Origin: Pleodorina starrii
Taxonomy: Eukaryota > Chlorophyta > Chlorophyceae > Chlamydomonadales > Volvocaceae
NCBI GenBank assembly: GCA_030267565.1
Contig: BRXU01000049.1
Span: 310,001-374,000, forward strand
Length of the DNA stretch: 64,000 bases
Reading direction: 5' to 3'
In this document: positions 44,162 to 55,132 of the stretch, in pieces
How positions within the stretch are numbered: the first letter of the stretch is position 1
How the letters are laid out: each line of letters opens with the position of its first letter
Made by a program: the position numbers and the translations under genes
Notes under the pieces: generated by a model
Database searches by the model: none
Told to the model about the DNA's origin: nothing
What the model saw: the letters and a program-made list of their open reading frames with translations, nothing else

Positions 44162-44960
44162 GATGTTCTGTGTATTCCCAGAAAGGCGATGCAGCGTGAA
44201 AGGCCGTGTGCTGCGTTACACGGGGCGGGGGTTGGCTGGGTCTGTCATCCGAAAGAGGGGTTGTTTGGGGAGCTGCAAGCGAGGCAGACGCATGTTAGCG
44301 GCAGATCGATGAGTTGCCGTACGGGTCTCCGGGCTGTGAAGCCGCTGTGTTTGTGTGAGGTGATGAGTGAGGTGGCTGGGATAGTTTGGAACCGTACGTG
44401 ATGTTTCCGGCGCTGCAGGGCATCGTTTCTGGCGCAGAAAACATACTGCACACCGTGGGCTCGATCGTAGCTTGGACAGGATGGATCCGGCACTGCTCAT
44501 TCGTCGATTAGTGTAGTTGACCAGTGCTAGGCTAGGCCTGTCATGGTTCCCTCAGGAAATCACACAGCACGATTGATCGATTGCTAATCGAGCGCAGGTG
44601 GATCCTGCCGCTGTCGTCTGTGAGACGTTCCGTAGAGACGCGAACAACAAAAAAGAGTATTCCTTAGCGGGGGGCCATATGTAGCACCAAATGCTTGCAG
44701 GCTGATGCGATGAATGTTGTGGTTTGTACAGTAGTGGGCTGCAGGCCCTGGGAAGGGCAGAGCCAGCAGCGGGCCAGTTGGGCGCCGTTCGTGCACTGTA
44801 AGGGGAGCGAGGCAACAAGCGCAAGAGGTCTGGCCTGGAGTCCCGCTAATTGGCCCCTTACATCCGTCCTCGGCACCCCTGCCAAACACGGGACTCAGCT
44901 GCAACTTGCGGGGGAGTGTCAGCTGTCAGGACATGAATGAAGGCGCGCCATGAGGACTAC
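44162..44960 (+). repeat. 3' UTR/flank of copy 3, shared with copies 2 and 4
   Basis: Matches 47480-48200 and the reverse of 36880-37605. It contains a TGTAA at 44797-44801, the chlorophycean polyadenylation signal, about 640 nt after the stop and at the homologous position to that of copy 4. Confidence 0.7.
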
Positions 44961-45394
44961 CTGGTGGATGCACATGATGGCCCTGCCGGTGCCTCCGCTG
45001 TCATTTGCGGTGTTTATTGACAACTAACCTGCGTCGCCTGTGGCGGCTGCGGTGGAGAAACGACCGCAAGGAGGCCCTTTGGCGGCTGGAGGTACACGGC
45101 ATCACGGCGGATTTCCCGATCGTGTGTATTGTTTCGGCGTTGTGTCTTAGAAAGCGGGTTGCAGTTGGCGCCAACCCTACATACAGCAGGGCGCGCGGCT
45201 ACACGTGCTAGCACTGACCACCAGGCCTTCGATAAACAGTTGGCCACACACCTCATTAACCACACGACCGTCGGGACTCTTTAGAGTTCAGGATTACCAC
45301 CGATCAAGCGTGCGAATCTATCTGACGTACCATCTGCGACCTGAACTCAACATCTCGACATGAAGCCATCCATAATTTCATCATCCAGACATAT
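44961..45394. other. Spacer, nothing recognised
   Basis: Lower-GC spacer between the 3' flank of copy 3 and the 5' flank of copy 4. No gene is supported. Confidence 0.5.
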
Positions 45395-45690
45395 ATGGTC
45401 GAGCGAGCAGGCCCGAATTCGAACCCAGGATCTCCACTGGTTTCGATGTGTGCTTTTACCGTTAAGCTTCCTCCTGGCGAGTGAGCGGCTCTCGTGGTGT
45501 ATGCATGCGGCGACCCGTGGGTCATGTGGTTCGTTGTGGGCCATTTACAGTTCACAAGGTCTGTCCAAGGCGGGTTTTGGAACCCTGGCGGCCGCTGAAA
45601 GGTCTCACGGGTGCTTCAACGGACGGCGGGCTGCTCCGTCCTGAAGGCACGTGGATCTACGGCTGATGGATCCAGGTCCGTCAAAACGGT
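45395..45690 (-). repeat. Duplicated 5' flank with complete tRNA-like module (copy 4)
   Basis: On the minus strand it ends with a box-A-like AAGCTTAACGGTAAAAGCAC and a box-B GGGTTCGAATTC, followed by GCTCGCTCGACCATA as in copy 1. The body (CCTTTCAGCGGCCGCCAG, CGCCTTGGACAGACCTTG) matches 39396-39610. It is the most complete of the three; a fragment (GCGGCGACCCGTGGGTCGTG) recurs at 48565-48605. Confidence 0.65.
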
Positions 45691-45835
45691 ATGGCATGTT
45701 GGAAGTCGTCACACAACGTGTGCACAAACGCGCGCCGTCCAGATAGACTGCTGATGCCCGGAGCGAGTGTACGTCACTGGAATCGAGCGGCTCGCTCGGC
45801 GGGTCGTACTCTTTAGCGCAAGTAAATACCTACAA
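45691..45835. promoter_or_regulatory. Conserved 5' block of copy 4, with partner stub
   Basis: Same motif series as at 42195-42310, nearly identical to it from CGCCGTCCAGATAG to GCGCAAGTAAATACCTAC. The minus strand keeps the partner stub (LCDDFQH). Confidence 0.65.
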
Positions 45836-45917
45836 AATTGAAGTGTTGCCCTATTAGCTAGTAGTGACGCAAGGGACACTTTGCAACACCATATCGTTCT
45901 GCAACATAATCTCGGCC

Positions 45918-47479
45918 ATGTTCGCGCAGACGCGAGTGGAAACTTCATGCCCAGTCAGGGGTGTCGTGGCAAGGCCTTCAGCTGCGGGGGGCGAGCCCGA
46001 AGCGCTGCTCTTTGAGGGCTATAGGATTATTCAGGTTGTCGTGGGGCGCATCGAAGTCGACGGCGCCAACAAGTCGAGCCTGCCGCTGCGAGCCTCCCTG
46101 TGTAACGCCCGGTGCCCAGCCTACGAGCCAACTTCCGATTGCGTCCTATTCGCCGACAACGATACCGCCATCCTGCAGCTCGACCGCAGCAACGCCGTCA
46201 GCCTGGTCGCCGGCAACCTGTTCACGGATCGCAGCGGCGGCGCCAACTCTGACCGCTGCGGCAAGGATGCGCGCTTCCTTAAAATTGCGGCACTCGCGCC
46301 CGACGGCCAGGGCAGCGTGTACATTGCAGATTCCGATCGCATTCGCAAATTGGACGTCGCCAGCCGACAGGTTACCACCCTGCCCGGCACCAACCCTCCC
46401 AGGGGCACCTGGGTCGGCCTGTCGTACGACATCGCTGCCGGCGTATTGTGGGCCGCCACCGACCGGGCGGTGTGTGTCGTGGACGTGGCTGCTGCTGGTG
46501 GGGACGGCGGCGGGAGGTCGTTGCGCCTGGTAGGGGGAGACTGGCAGGCGACGGGCTCTGTGGACGGCGATGACACACGTCGCGCTTCTTTAGCATTGCC
46601 GCCATCATGGCCTGTGCCGATCGCCGGCTGCTCGTCCTGGACGATACTATGCTCCGCGACGTGGGCGCCAACAACATTGTCAACACGGTGGCAGACGTGG
46701 AGCTGTATGGTTATACCGGTATCCCGAACATGGATCAAGTCCCGCAGCTGAATGGCCCGCAGTGCCTCGGCATCCTGCCGCAGGGGGACCTGGCCGTGGG
46801 GTATGGCGAATACTACTATGTCAACGTTATCAGCGGCCTGCAACTGGGGCCCTGCATCCCTCAATTCAGGCGCTCCATCGCTGCAGCCACTTCGTCGCAG
46901 CAGCACAGTCAGGCGCTCGTCGAGTTGCACAAAGTCCTGACAGCGCAGTCGGCCTCCCCAGCAGGCGACCTTGACAGCACCGTCACCGTCCGGGTCGACG
47001 GCGGCGGCGGCGGCAGGAGGGTCTTCCTGGCGCATCGGTCGGTGCTGGCGGCGCGGAGCGAGTACTTCCGGCGGCTGTTGGACCCGGCGGGCGGCTTTGC
47101 GGACAGCGGAGAGGCGGAGGTGGCTCTGGAGGACGCGGATCCGGAGGCCTTCAGCTGGCTGCTTGCCTACATGTACACGGGCGAGCTGCACATGCCGGAC
47201 GAGCTGCTGCGGCCCGCGGCGGAGCTTGCTGGGCGGCTGTTGATGCCGGCGGACTGCAGCACGAAGCTGGTGCGGCTGCTGGCGACAGTGACCCCCGGGT
47301 CGGTGGTTTCGGAGCTGATTTGGGCGGCGCAGCACGACATGGCGGAGCTGGTGGCGCGGCTCAAGGCCTATTTGGTACGGCACCGGAAGGTGGTGGCGTG
47401 TGACAAGCTGGGCGAGCTGGTTGCACGCTTCCCTGACATGGCGGCTAGCCTGACGCGCGAGCTGACGGCGGCGCCGTAA
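45918..47479 (+). CDS. NHL-BTB/POZ protein, subfamily I copy 4 (1-nt frameshift)
   Basis: ATG at 45918 (MFAQTRVETS). The frame reads the family N-terminus, CPAYEPTSDCVLFADND, blade LAPDGQGSVYIADSDRIRKL, TTLPGTNPPRGTWVGLS and LVGGDWQATGSVDGDDT. At about 46572 one base is missing relative to siblings (GATGACACACGTCG here against GGTGGCAGCACGTCG in copy 3), and the frame shifts. The other frame carries the rest without further lesions: MACADRRLLVLD, GPQCLGILPQGDLAVGYGE, a short Gln linker, BTB (VFLAHRSVLAARSEYFRRLL, LLAYMYTGELHMPDELL) and the helical tail to the stop at 47477-47479. The BTB part is therefore well conserved, so the shift is recent or a sequencing error. If real, the product loses the second propeller part and the BTB. 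Confidence 0.75.
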
Positions 47480-48200
47480 GTTGTTCTATATAGATCCAGA
47501 AAGACGATGAAGCCATGTGCTACGTTACAGGGGGGGAGGTTGGCTGGATCTGTCAATGAACCAAAAGAGGAGTCGCTGGCTGGGGAGCTGTGGGGCAGAC
47601 AGATGTTGGCGGTGCATCGATGCGCTACCGTATGATGCCGCTGCGTGTTAGGTGATGAGTGAGGTGATGAGGATGGTTTTGAACCATACTGTCTCAGGCG
47701 TTGCAGGGCATCATTGTGTCTTTTGCAGGGGAGGGTGAGCTTGCGCAGAAAACAATACTGCGCCGCGTGGGTCGCTTACGGTAATCGTAGTTTGGAGAGG
47801 ACGGATCCGACACCGCTCATTTATTCGTCGATTAGTGTAGTTGACCAGTGCTTGATTAGGCCTGTCATTGTCACAGAAGAGCAACAGTTGGTTGCAGGCA
47901 GGGGGGATTCCCCTCAGGAGAGAAAATACGCAGCGTGGATTCTGTCGCTGTCGTCTGCGAGGCATCCCGAAGGAGAACAAGGAGTATGTCCAAGTGGGGG
48001 TCATCATACGCAGCAGCACCACGCACATGCTTGCAAGGTGATGCGAGGAATGTTGTGGTTTCTTTCTAGTACTGGGCTTCAGGCCCTGGGAAGGGCAGAG
48101 CCAGCGGGCCAGTTGGCCATTCGTGTGCTGTAAGCGGATGCAACAACCGCAGGGGGCTCCCATCCATTGTTGTTGTTTCGTTAAGGGGGGAGTGATCCGC
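47480..48200 (+). repeat. 3' UTR/flank of copy 4, shared with copies 2 and 3
   Basis: Matches 44162-44960 over most of its length. TGTAA lies at 48129-48133, about 650 nt after the stop and in the same place as in copy 3, so this is a duplicated 3' UTR. Confidence 0.7.
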
Positions 48201-50278
48201 CGTCCTCCGTCGGTTTCATTATTAACTCTGTGACTTGCTTGCCTGTGGGCGCGTCGCCAGACGTATCACAATATTCGGTGGGAGCTGCTACGGCGGAATC
48301 GATCGGGAGGTCGTCGATGTGGCTACAGCAGGAGTTGATTGTTGTTAATAATTGCAGATTTATAAGGTAAGATGAGAAGGGTGGAGAAAGTCATGGGCCG
48401 GCTGGCTTGCGGTCCCTAAAGCCGCTCCGAGGCGAAGATTCAAATGCCCCAAAATCTGGGATCGTACATACGCTGGGTGGCGTACTCGCGCTGTTGTGTG
48501 TGATGAGGAGTTGGCCTGATGCTGAGCATGAGGCTAGCGGCGCCTTGTATTGCATCTTACATGCATACATGCGGCGACCCGTGGGTCGTGTTGTGGGTGG
48601 CTGAGTCGGCGGGGGTGCGTTCGTTTCTGTGCGAGCTTGGTCGCAATACTGCTCTCTGGCAGTAGCTGTGAGGTTGGTGGGCGCAGGCGTGTTTCATGTA
48701 CGGCACCAATGGTGGGCTCCGCCTGGGGCTCTTTTATTTGGGAGCCTTACATACATTGCCATGATGGAAAGCTGCCGTACACCTGCCAGGGACGAACACC
48801 CTCACAGTAACAACGGTGGTCTCGGCTCTCAACTGCCGAATGAATTCGGCTTCTGTTGCCTGGCTGGTCATATTGAGGCGCGTAGATTGGAGGAACCACA
48901 TCTGTAAGAGGTGTGTATGTCCGGGCTCCTGCACGCAGCCAGCATCGCATCCCAAGTTCCCAACCCACCCCAGGGCCGGTACTCAGTGTCCGACCGTCCA
49001 GTGCGTAATTCTGCACTCTTGGATGCAACCGTCTAAGGACCAAGGAGTCCGCCCGCCTTCTTCCCGCCGGTAGATAGGTTAAAGGCGGCAGGGGCGGGTG
49101 CACGGTCTGCCAGGGAAGGCACTCGTATATAGGATAATGGGATGTGGGTCGGGCTTCAAGGCGCGTGCAGCCCTTGGCGTCCGCGGGTGTCCCGACCCAT
49201 CCGCGGCCACATTTGCAATCCAGTAGCGAGCACGCACAGGGCCGAAGTACATGTGAGCATACGTAAGTACGGATCCGCCCGCCGCGAGTGCACGTGAAAG
49301 GCGTGCGGGCATAGTTTTCAGCACATATGTTTCGGTTTAGATGCTGTTACACGCACCGCATTGTACCGCACGACCCACGACCCCGACCGATGCCAGCCAT
49401 CCCCAACCCCCGGGGGAAAGGCGCACATAAGGCCCACATACACACACACACACACGCCGTCCTTGAGCTGACAGACCACCTCAGACCACGATGCCAACTC
49501 GAATGAACAAGAGGTGCCGGTACCGCCACCCTAGCCATCACCCACAGCCTCCCCTTCCTCCGCGGCACTTAACACTTAACCCTGAACCCTAGCACCGGTA
49601 GCCAAATGTGTAATCTAACAGGAAAGGAGCGGCCCGCCACGCTTCGCATCCAAGTGCCAGTGCAGAACCCGCCGATCGACCAGTTTGCATTTGCCGCCGC
49701 ACGTCACCACCGCCGCACGCTTCACTGTCATGGAGCTCTGTCCACCACCCTCCGCAGCTCCAGACCGCCGCTGCACCCACCACCTGCTGCTTAGTGGTGC
49801 CGCCGCCCGCTCAAGGAGTGCACGCTGCATTGCCCGCACGCATGGCACACCCTCCCCTCCCTGACCTGACCTGACCTGACCTGTCCACCAGACTGGACAC
49901 CCCCTTCCCTAGACGGAATCAAAACACACACACACGTGTCCCGACATCCCACCACGCACCGGCTGGACTGACTACGGCCCTCACGCACAGATTGCCACTG
50001 ACCCACATTGGATGAAAACCCCTCTAAAACCTCGCCCCGCGCCCGTGCTGCCTGCATCTATATTTGAGCCCCCCACACACACGCACGCACACGCACGCAC
50101 ACACGCGCTCCGTCCAACCCTGCTGCTGTCTTCCCTCGAGTGTTGAGTGCCGCGCGCGTCATCCACGTCGAACCTACGCACCTACTCGCCTACCCACGCC
50201 TCGCTGTTTCTCTGTTCTGTTCTGTTCATGAGCAAACCCGTTTGCCAGCAGTCAGCTTCTACTCCGCTGTCGACGCTG
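48201..50278. other. Intergenic, no supported gene
   Basis: Contains a fragment of the subfamily I 5' flank (48565-48605), short CA repeats (49436-49458 and 50069-50105) and a CCTGACCTGACCTG run (49860-49880). No coding frame is supported. Confidence 0.5.
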
Positions 50279-52132
50279 TTACACGGCCAGCGACTTGAGC
50301 AGCAGCTCGGCCGCGATCTCGGGGCACACCGCCGCCAGCTCCAACAGACCGCCCGGATCGGCCGCCGCCGCCGCCGCCACCTGCTTGCGGTTCCGGAGCA
50401 GGAAGACCTTGAGCTGCGGCACCAGCAGCGTCAAGCTGTGCCGCTGCGCCCACACCAGCTCCGAAATCACCGACCCGGGGGTCACTCCCGCCAGCAGCCG
50501 CGCCTGCAGCTTCGTGCAGCAATCCGCCGGCATCAGCAGCCGCCCAGCCAGCTCCGCCGCGGGGTGCAGCAGCTCATCGGGGACAACCAGCTCGCCCGTG
50601 TACATGTACACCAGCAAGACCCCAAACACCTCCGGGTCCACATCCGGCATGAGCACCTCAGTGGCGCCGCTGTCCGCAAAGCCGCCGCCCGCCGGGTCCA
50701 ACAGCCGCCGGAAGTACGCGCTCCGCGCCGCCAGCACCGAGCGGTGCGCCACGAAGGTGGCCTTCCGGCCCGTGCGGACCGCCACCACCGCATCCGCCGC
50801 CGCCGCCGCCGCACCGCCGTCGTCGTCGCTTTCGTCGCCGCCGCCCGCGAGCAGGAGGCTCGACAGCGCCGCCGGGGCGGCCGCGTCGGCGGCGGCGACC
50901 CAGCCAGCCAGGATAGTGCTGGCCGGCGCAAAGCAGCCGCCGCCGCCTCCGCCGCTGACGATTGCGACGGTCAGAGACAGGCCGTTGGGCTCGGCGCTGC
51001 TGCGGTAGCCGCAAACCGCCAGCTGGCCCCCCGGGAGGAACACCGCTTGACGCGGGCAGTTGAGCCTTCTCAGATCGGTGGCGAGCAGGTGAGTCACGAC
51101 CTCCGATGCATCCATCTGCCGCAATACGCCCAGTTGCTCAAAGATCAAGCAGCCGCCGGCAGCCGCCAGGACGCAGTTGATGGTGTGAAACCGCGCCACG
51201 TCGCTGGTGGCGCCGCCGTCCTCGTTCCACCGGCCGGCGACCAGCCGCGGCGAGGTGACGGGCCCGCACGGGGACGAGATGCCGTACACTGGCAGGTGGC
51301 ACAGGCCGTAGTGTGTGGCGGCGACCAGCACGTCGGCCATGGTGTCGTACGCCAGGGCGGTCCAATAGTACGACACAGGGGCGGACTGTCGTGCTGTCGT
51401 CACCGCGCCGCTACCGACGTTCAGCAGACGTATGCGGCTGGGTCCGCCGCCGTCGGCGATGAAGACGTTGCCCTTGCCGTCCGCCGCCATGGCAAACACG
51501 TTCTCAAACCGCGCCGCGCTGCCGTGCCCGTCGGCGCCGCGCCCCCCGTCGGCGCTGGCCGGTTGTTTGTCCCTCTGGCGGCGGCCCGCGACCAGGCTGA
51601 CTGCGTTGTTGGCGTGCAGGCACATGATGGCGGTGCCGCCCTCCGCGAAGATCACGCTGTCGGTGGTGGGCTCGTAGGTGGGGCAGCTCGCCGTGCCGAG
51701 CGATGCGCCGTGCACCGCCAGCGGCTGTTCACTCAGGCGGAACGCCGCGGCCTGCTGCTGCTGCTGCTGCTGGCATTGCTGGTGGCAGCCATTGCCATTC
51801 TTGTGGCCGACCTGGCATTGCTGGCAGCCGTCCGAAGCGGTGCAGCTGTTGCCGTTGCCGCCTTGGTCGCTGTCGCCATCGTCATTAGCGATGTCGGAAA
51901 GCAGTGGCAGCGGCAGCAACAGCCGGATCTCGTCACCCAGGAACACCAGCGTCTGCGGGCCGTTGGCGTTGTTGGCGAGGCGGCAGCAGCAGTCGCAAGC
52001 ATGGGTGGCGTCGGTGGCTGAGCAGCGGCCGCAGACTGCGTGATGGCCGCCGCAGCCGCCGCGACCACTTGGCCGCACCACTATGCCGGTCGCGAGCTTG
52101 GGCAGGGCGACATTCTGGATGCTGAGGGACAT
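50279..52132 (-). CDS. NHL-BTB/POZ protein, subfamily II copy 5 (intact)
   Basis: ATG at 52132, 617 residues, one open frame ending just above the next intergenic gap. The N-terminus MSLSIQNVALPKLATGIVVR is the subfamily II start (compare copies 6 and 8). A Cys/His-rich insert follows (CGRCSATDATHACDCCC), then LVFLGDEIRLLLPL, a Cys-Gln-rich low-complexity stretch with QQQQQQQ, CPTYEPTTDSVIFAEGG, NHL blade MAADGKGNVFIADGGGPSRI, a second blade (NCVLAAAGGCLIFEQLG), and BTB (TFVAHRSVLAARSAYFRRLL, LLVYMYTGELVVPDELLHPA) with helical tail. The stop codon context GTGTAA itself contains TGTAA. Domain logic is as in subfamily I, but the sequence is much diverged, so this branch is older. Confidence 0.92.
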   Translation of the reverse strand: MSLSIQNVALPKLATGIVVRPSGRGGCGGHHAVCGRCSATDATHACDCCCRLANNANGPQTLVFLGDEIRLLLPLPLLSDIANDDGDSDQGGNGNSCTASDGCQQCQVGHKNGNGCHQQCQQQQQQQAAAFRLSEQPLAVHGASLGTASCPTYEPTTDSVIFAEGGTAIMCLHANNAVSLVAGRRQRDKQPASADGGRGADGHGSAARFENVFAMAADGKGNVFIADGGGPSRIRLLNVGSGAVTTARQSAPVSYYWTALAYDTMADVLVAATHYGLCHLPVYGISSPCGPVTSPRLVAGRWNEDGGATSDVARFHTINCVLAAAGGCLIFEQLGVLRQMDASEVVTHLLATDLRRLNCPRQAVFLPGGQLAVCGYRSSAEPNGLSLTVAIVSGGGGGGCFAPASTILAGWVAAADAAAPAALSSLLLAGGGDESDDDGGAAAAAADAVVAVRTGRKATFVAHRSVLAARSAYFRRLLDPAGGGFADSGATEVLMPDVDPEVFGVLLVYMYTGELVVPDELLHPAAELAGRLLMPADCCTKLQARLLAGVTPGSVISELVWAQRHSLTLLVPQLKVFLLRNRKQVAAAAAADPGGLLELAAVCPEIAAELLLKSLAV

Positions 52133-53230
52133 TTTATGAGAATTTTATTTTTTTGCGGCGAAGCGAGATGAGTTTATTCAAGCTGCGGGGCGAGGTGAAA
52201 TGCTCTCTGAAAAGAAAGGACTGTCGCGTCAGGCGATGTCGGGACGTGGACGATTGAGTGCAGGACGCCACGTCGAATTGACGCGAAGGGGATATACAGA
52301 GGAGGCGCAAATATTTTTGTATAGATTGGAGTGGTGATTAACAAGCATGCTTGAGGTATCGTGGAGCCAGATCACAGCGGGCCAGTGTCGGCTCGTACAT
52401 TATGACTCACCCAACAGCGAGGTCATAGATAGAGCTAAGCAGGACAGAACAATTTGCTACGGTTCGTGGGCTGCTGACATCCCAGCACACACACAGGCGC
52501 GTCACTGTCGCGAATGGACCTTTGAGAAAAGCCTGCTCTGTGGCCCGCCCCAACCAACCTACCAACCGAATAAACGGTTCACACGGCTAAATGCAACCCT
52601 GGCACGGCGAGTCTGTAGGGTTTGGATTGATGTGGCAAGTAGCCACACGTTGTAGAGTGGGGCGGGGAAACGTCCCTTGCGGCTGCCCTCCGTCCCTCCA
52701 TTCCCTCACTCGACCGCAGAGACCATCCCGCAGAAGTAGGGAGCTGTCTGGAGCCCACCGTAGCACCGTAACACGTTTGGCCAATCTACGTATGACGACG
52801 ATGATCGAAACCTGGCAGCCAGCAAACACGCATACCGTACTGTGCCGTAACACCGTACCGCAGCCCCGCATGTAAGCCCCGTCATGTATGTCGCAACGCC
52901 CATCAAGATGCACCGCCGACACCTCAAGCAAACGCGGATGTATGAGCTACGAAACGCGTAGCCCCCACGTGCGTGTTTGTAGGACAGGGTGGGTTTGTTA
53001 GAGTCACTCCGTAACTTCGTCCGTAACGCTCCGGAGGTCCCCCACATTGGCACAAACCCACGGCCCTCACACCATCCAACTTCGACCAACACCGCCCAAC
53101 ATAACGATGACCCATTCGAGCCGTAAGCCAATTTCATCCATCCAACCTCATTCAAGATCGGCAACCCTCGGGGTAACAAACCTTTCTAAACTTGGTTCAG
53201 ATTCAAATTCAAATCCAAATCGCTGCTGCC
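52133..53230. other. Intergenic, nothing recognised
   Basis: Moderate-GC spacer between copies 5 and 6. No coding frame, tRNA or repeat is supported. Confidence 0.5.
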
Positions 53231-54012
53231 TCACACCGTCAGCAGCTGCAGCACCAGCTCCGCCGTCAGCTCCGGGTGCGAAGAAATCAGCTCCGATAGC
53301 CCGACGTTCTGCGCCGTCGGCGACCCAGTCGCCGCCACCACCTCCCGCCGGCGCTGCACCAGCCACTCCTGCAGCCGCGTCACCAGCTTCGTCAGGCCGT
53401 GCTGCTCCGCCCATACCAGCTCCGAAACCACCGACCCGGGGGTCACTCCCGCCAGCAGCCGCGCCTGCAGCTGTGCGGCACATTCCGCCGGCAGCCTCAG
53501 CTGCGCCGCCAGCTCCACGGCGGGGCGCAGCAGCACATCAGGGACCACCAGCTCGCCCGTGTACATGTACACCAGCAAGAACCCAAACGCCTCCGGGTCC
53601 GCATCAGGAAGGCGGATCGCGTCAACGCAGCCGCGGCTGCTGTCCTCGCCCGCCGCCAGCAGCCGTTTCTTGAAGTACTCACTGCGCGCCGTCAACACGG
53701 CCCGATGCACCACGAAGGCCCTGCCGCCGTCGCCGTCGCCGACGTTGACGGTGACGGTGACGGTGGCAGCGGCGATGCCTGCCGCCGTGGCGGCGGCGCC
53801 GCCGCCGCCGCCGCTGCTGCCGCCACCCTGCCCGGCGCCGCCGTCGCCGCCAGGCGCCGCGACGAGAAAGTCCAGCAGACCTCCACAGGCCTCCGCCGCC
53901 GCTGCGGTTCCGGCGACGGGCAACGGCTCCTGCTGTCCTGTCTGGGCCTTACCAGCAGTAGCAGTAGCGGCAGCGACCCGGCCCGCCAGGGCCTCGCTGC
54001 TGGGCTTGAAGC

Positions 54013-54047
<35 letters not shown>

Positions 54048-54806
54048 CTGACGATGACGAGGACCTGCTTGAAAAAGTCATCGACGGCCAGCTCCCCGCC
54101 GGGCAGGATGGCCATCTGACGCAGCGTGTAGCCCTCCACCGCGCCGGTAAGCCTCGTGGTTACGGCCCCGGACCCGCCGACGTCGGCGGCGGCGCTATCC
54201 AGCCGCCGCAGCCTGTTGCAGTCGCCGATGTGCACCGCGCCGCCGGCGCCCGCCAGAACCGACCAGATGCCCCGAAACCGCGCATCCGCGCCGACACCAT
54301 CGACGTCGCCGTGGTCTCGTCAGCTGCCGGCGACGATACACGGCGGCGGCGCCGTCGCGGCGCCGCCGCCGCCGCCGCCCGGCGGCGACACGTGGCACAC
54401 GGCGACTGGCGTCGCCGCCACCAGCACGTCCGCTGCGGTGTCGTACGTTACGGCGGTCCAGTAGCCCTCCGCCGGCTCGGATCCAGGCAGGGTGCTGACC
54501 TCACCCGTCTCGACGTCCAGTACGCGGATGGCCAGGGCCTCGGCGATGTACAGGCAGCCCTTGCCGTCGGCGGCCAGCGCGTGAATGGTGTTGAAGCGCG
54601 CGGCGCCGCCGCGGCCGTCCACTCGGCCGTTGTCCGTCTCGCAGCCCGCCACCAGTCTGACGGTGTTGGTGGGCGAGTCGAGGCGTTTGACGGTGTAGCC
54701 CTCGGCGAAGAAGACGCCGTCGCTTGTGGGCTCGTAGACCGGATGGCGGGCCTTGCGCAGGTGCTGGCCGCGGAGAGGCAGCCGCTGCGGGCTGAGCTCG
54801 AAGCGA

Positions 54807-54857
<51 letters not shown>

Positions 54858-55132
54858 TTGCTGCCGCTGGCGCCAACGGTGCCGCCGCCCGTATGGGCTG
54901 CCTCCTCAGCAATGTCGGGGTCGCGCACCGAGAGGAGCTCCCGGATCTCATCGCCCAGAAAGACCAGCGTCTGCGAGGTGGTGGTGGTGGTGGTGGCGGT
55001 GGTGCTGGCGGAGGTGGTGGTGGGGCCAGCGCTGTCGGTGTGGCAGCAGGCGGCGGCGGCGGCGCTGCGCGGCCGGACGACCACGCCGGTGGAAAGCTTG
55101 GGCAGTCGCACTTCCCGCCGGGTCAGCGGCAT
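53231..55132 (-). pseudogene. NHL-BTB/POZ gene, subfamily II copy 6, with in-frame TGA
   Basis: ATG at 55132 (MPLTRREVRLPKLSTGVVVR). The frame contains TLVFLGDEIRELLS, a 17-Pro run, HPVYEPTSDGVFFAEGY, NHL blade LAADGKGCLYIAEALAIRVL and CIVAGS, then TGA at 54320-54322. Siblings have VAGSW or VAGRW there, so one G-to-A change turned Trp into stop. The same frame then runs on with no other lesion: GADARFRGIWSVLAGAGGAV, MAILPGGELAVDDFFKQ, a Gly/Ala-rich linker and BTB (AFVVHRAVLTARSEYFKKRL, LLVYMYTGELVVPDVLLRPA) to the stop at 53231. The otherwise clean frame suggests a very young nonsense allele, a sequencing error, or readthrough. As written, the product would lack the BTB domain. Confidence 0.7.

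Noticed and set aside
46121..47383. 420-codon minus-strand ORF, and similar antisense ORFs over every BTB gene
   Set aside because: They mirror the conserved sense BTB/NHL sequence and recur over all copies for that reason.
50147..52021. 624-codon plus-strand ORF, and 53399-55237 plus-strand ORF
   Set aside because: Antisense to BTB copies 5 and 6, with no domain and very skewed composition.
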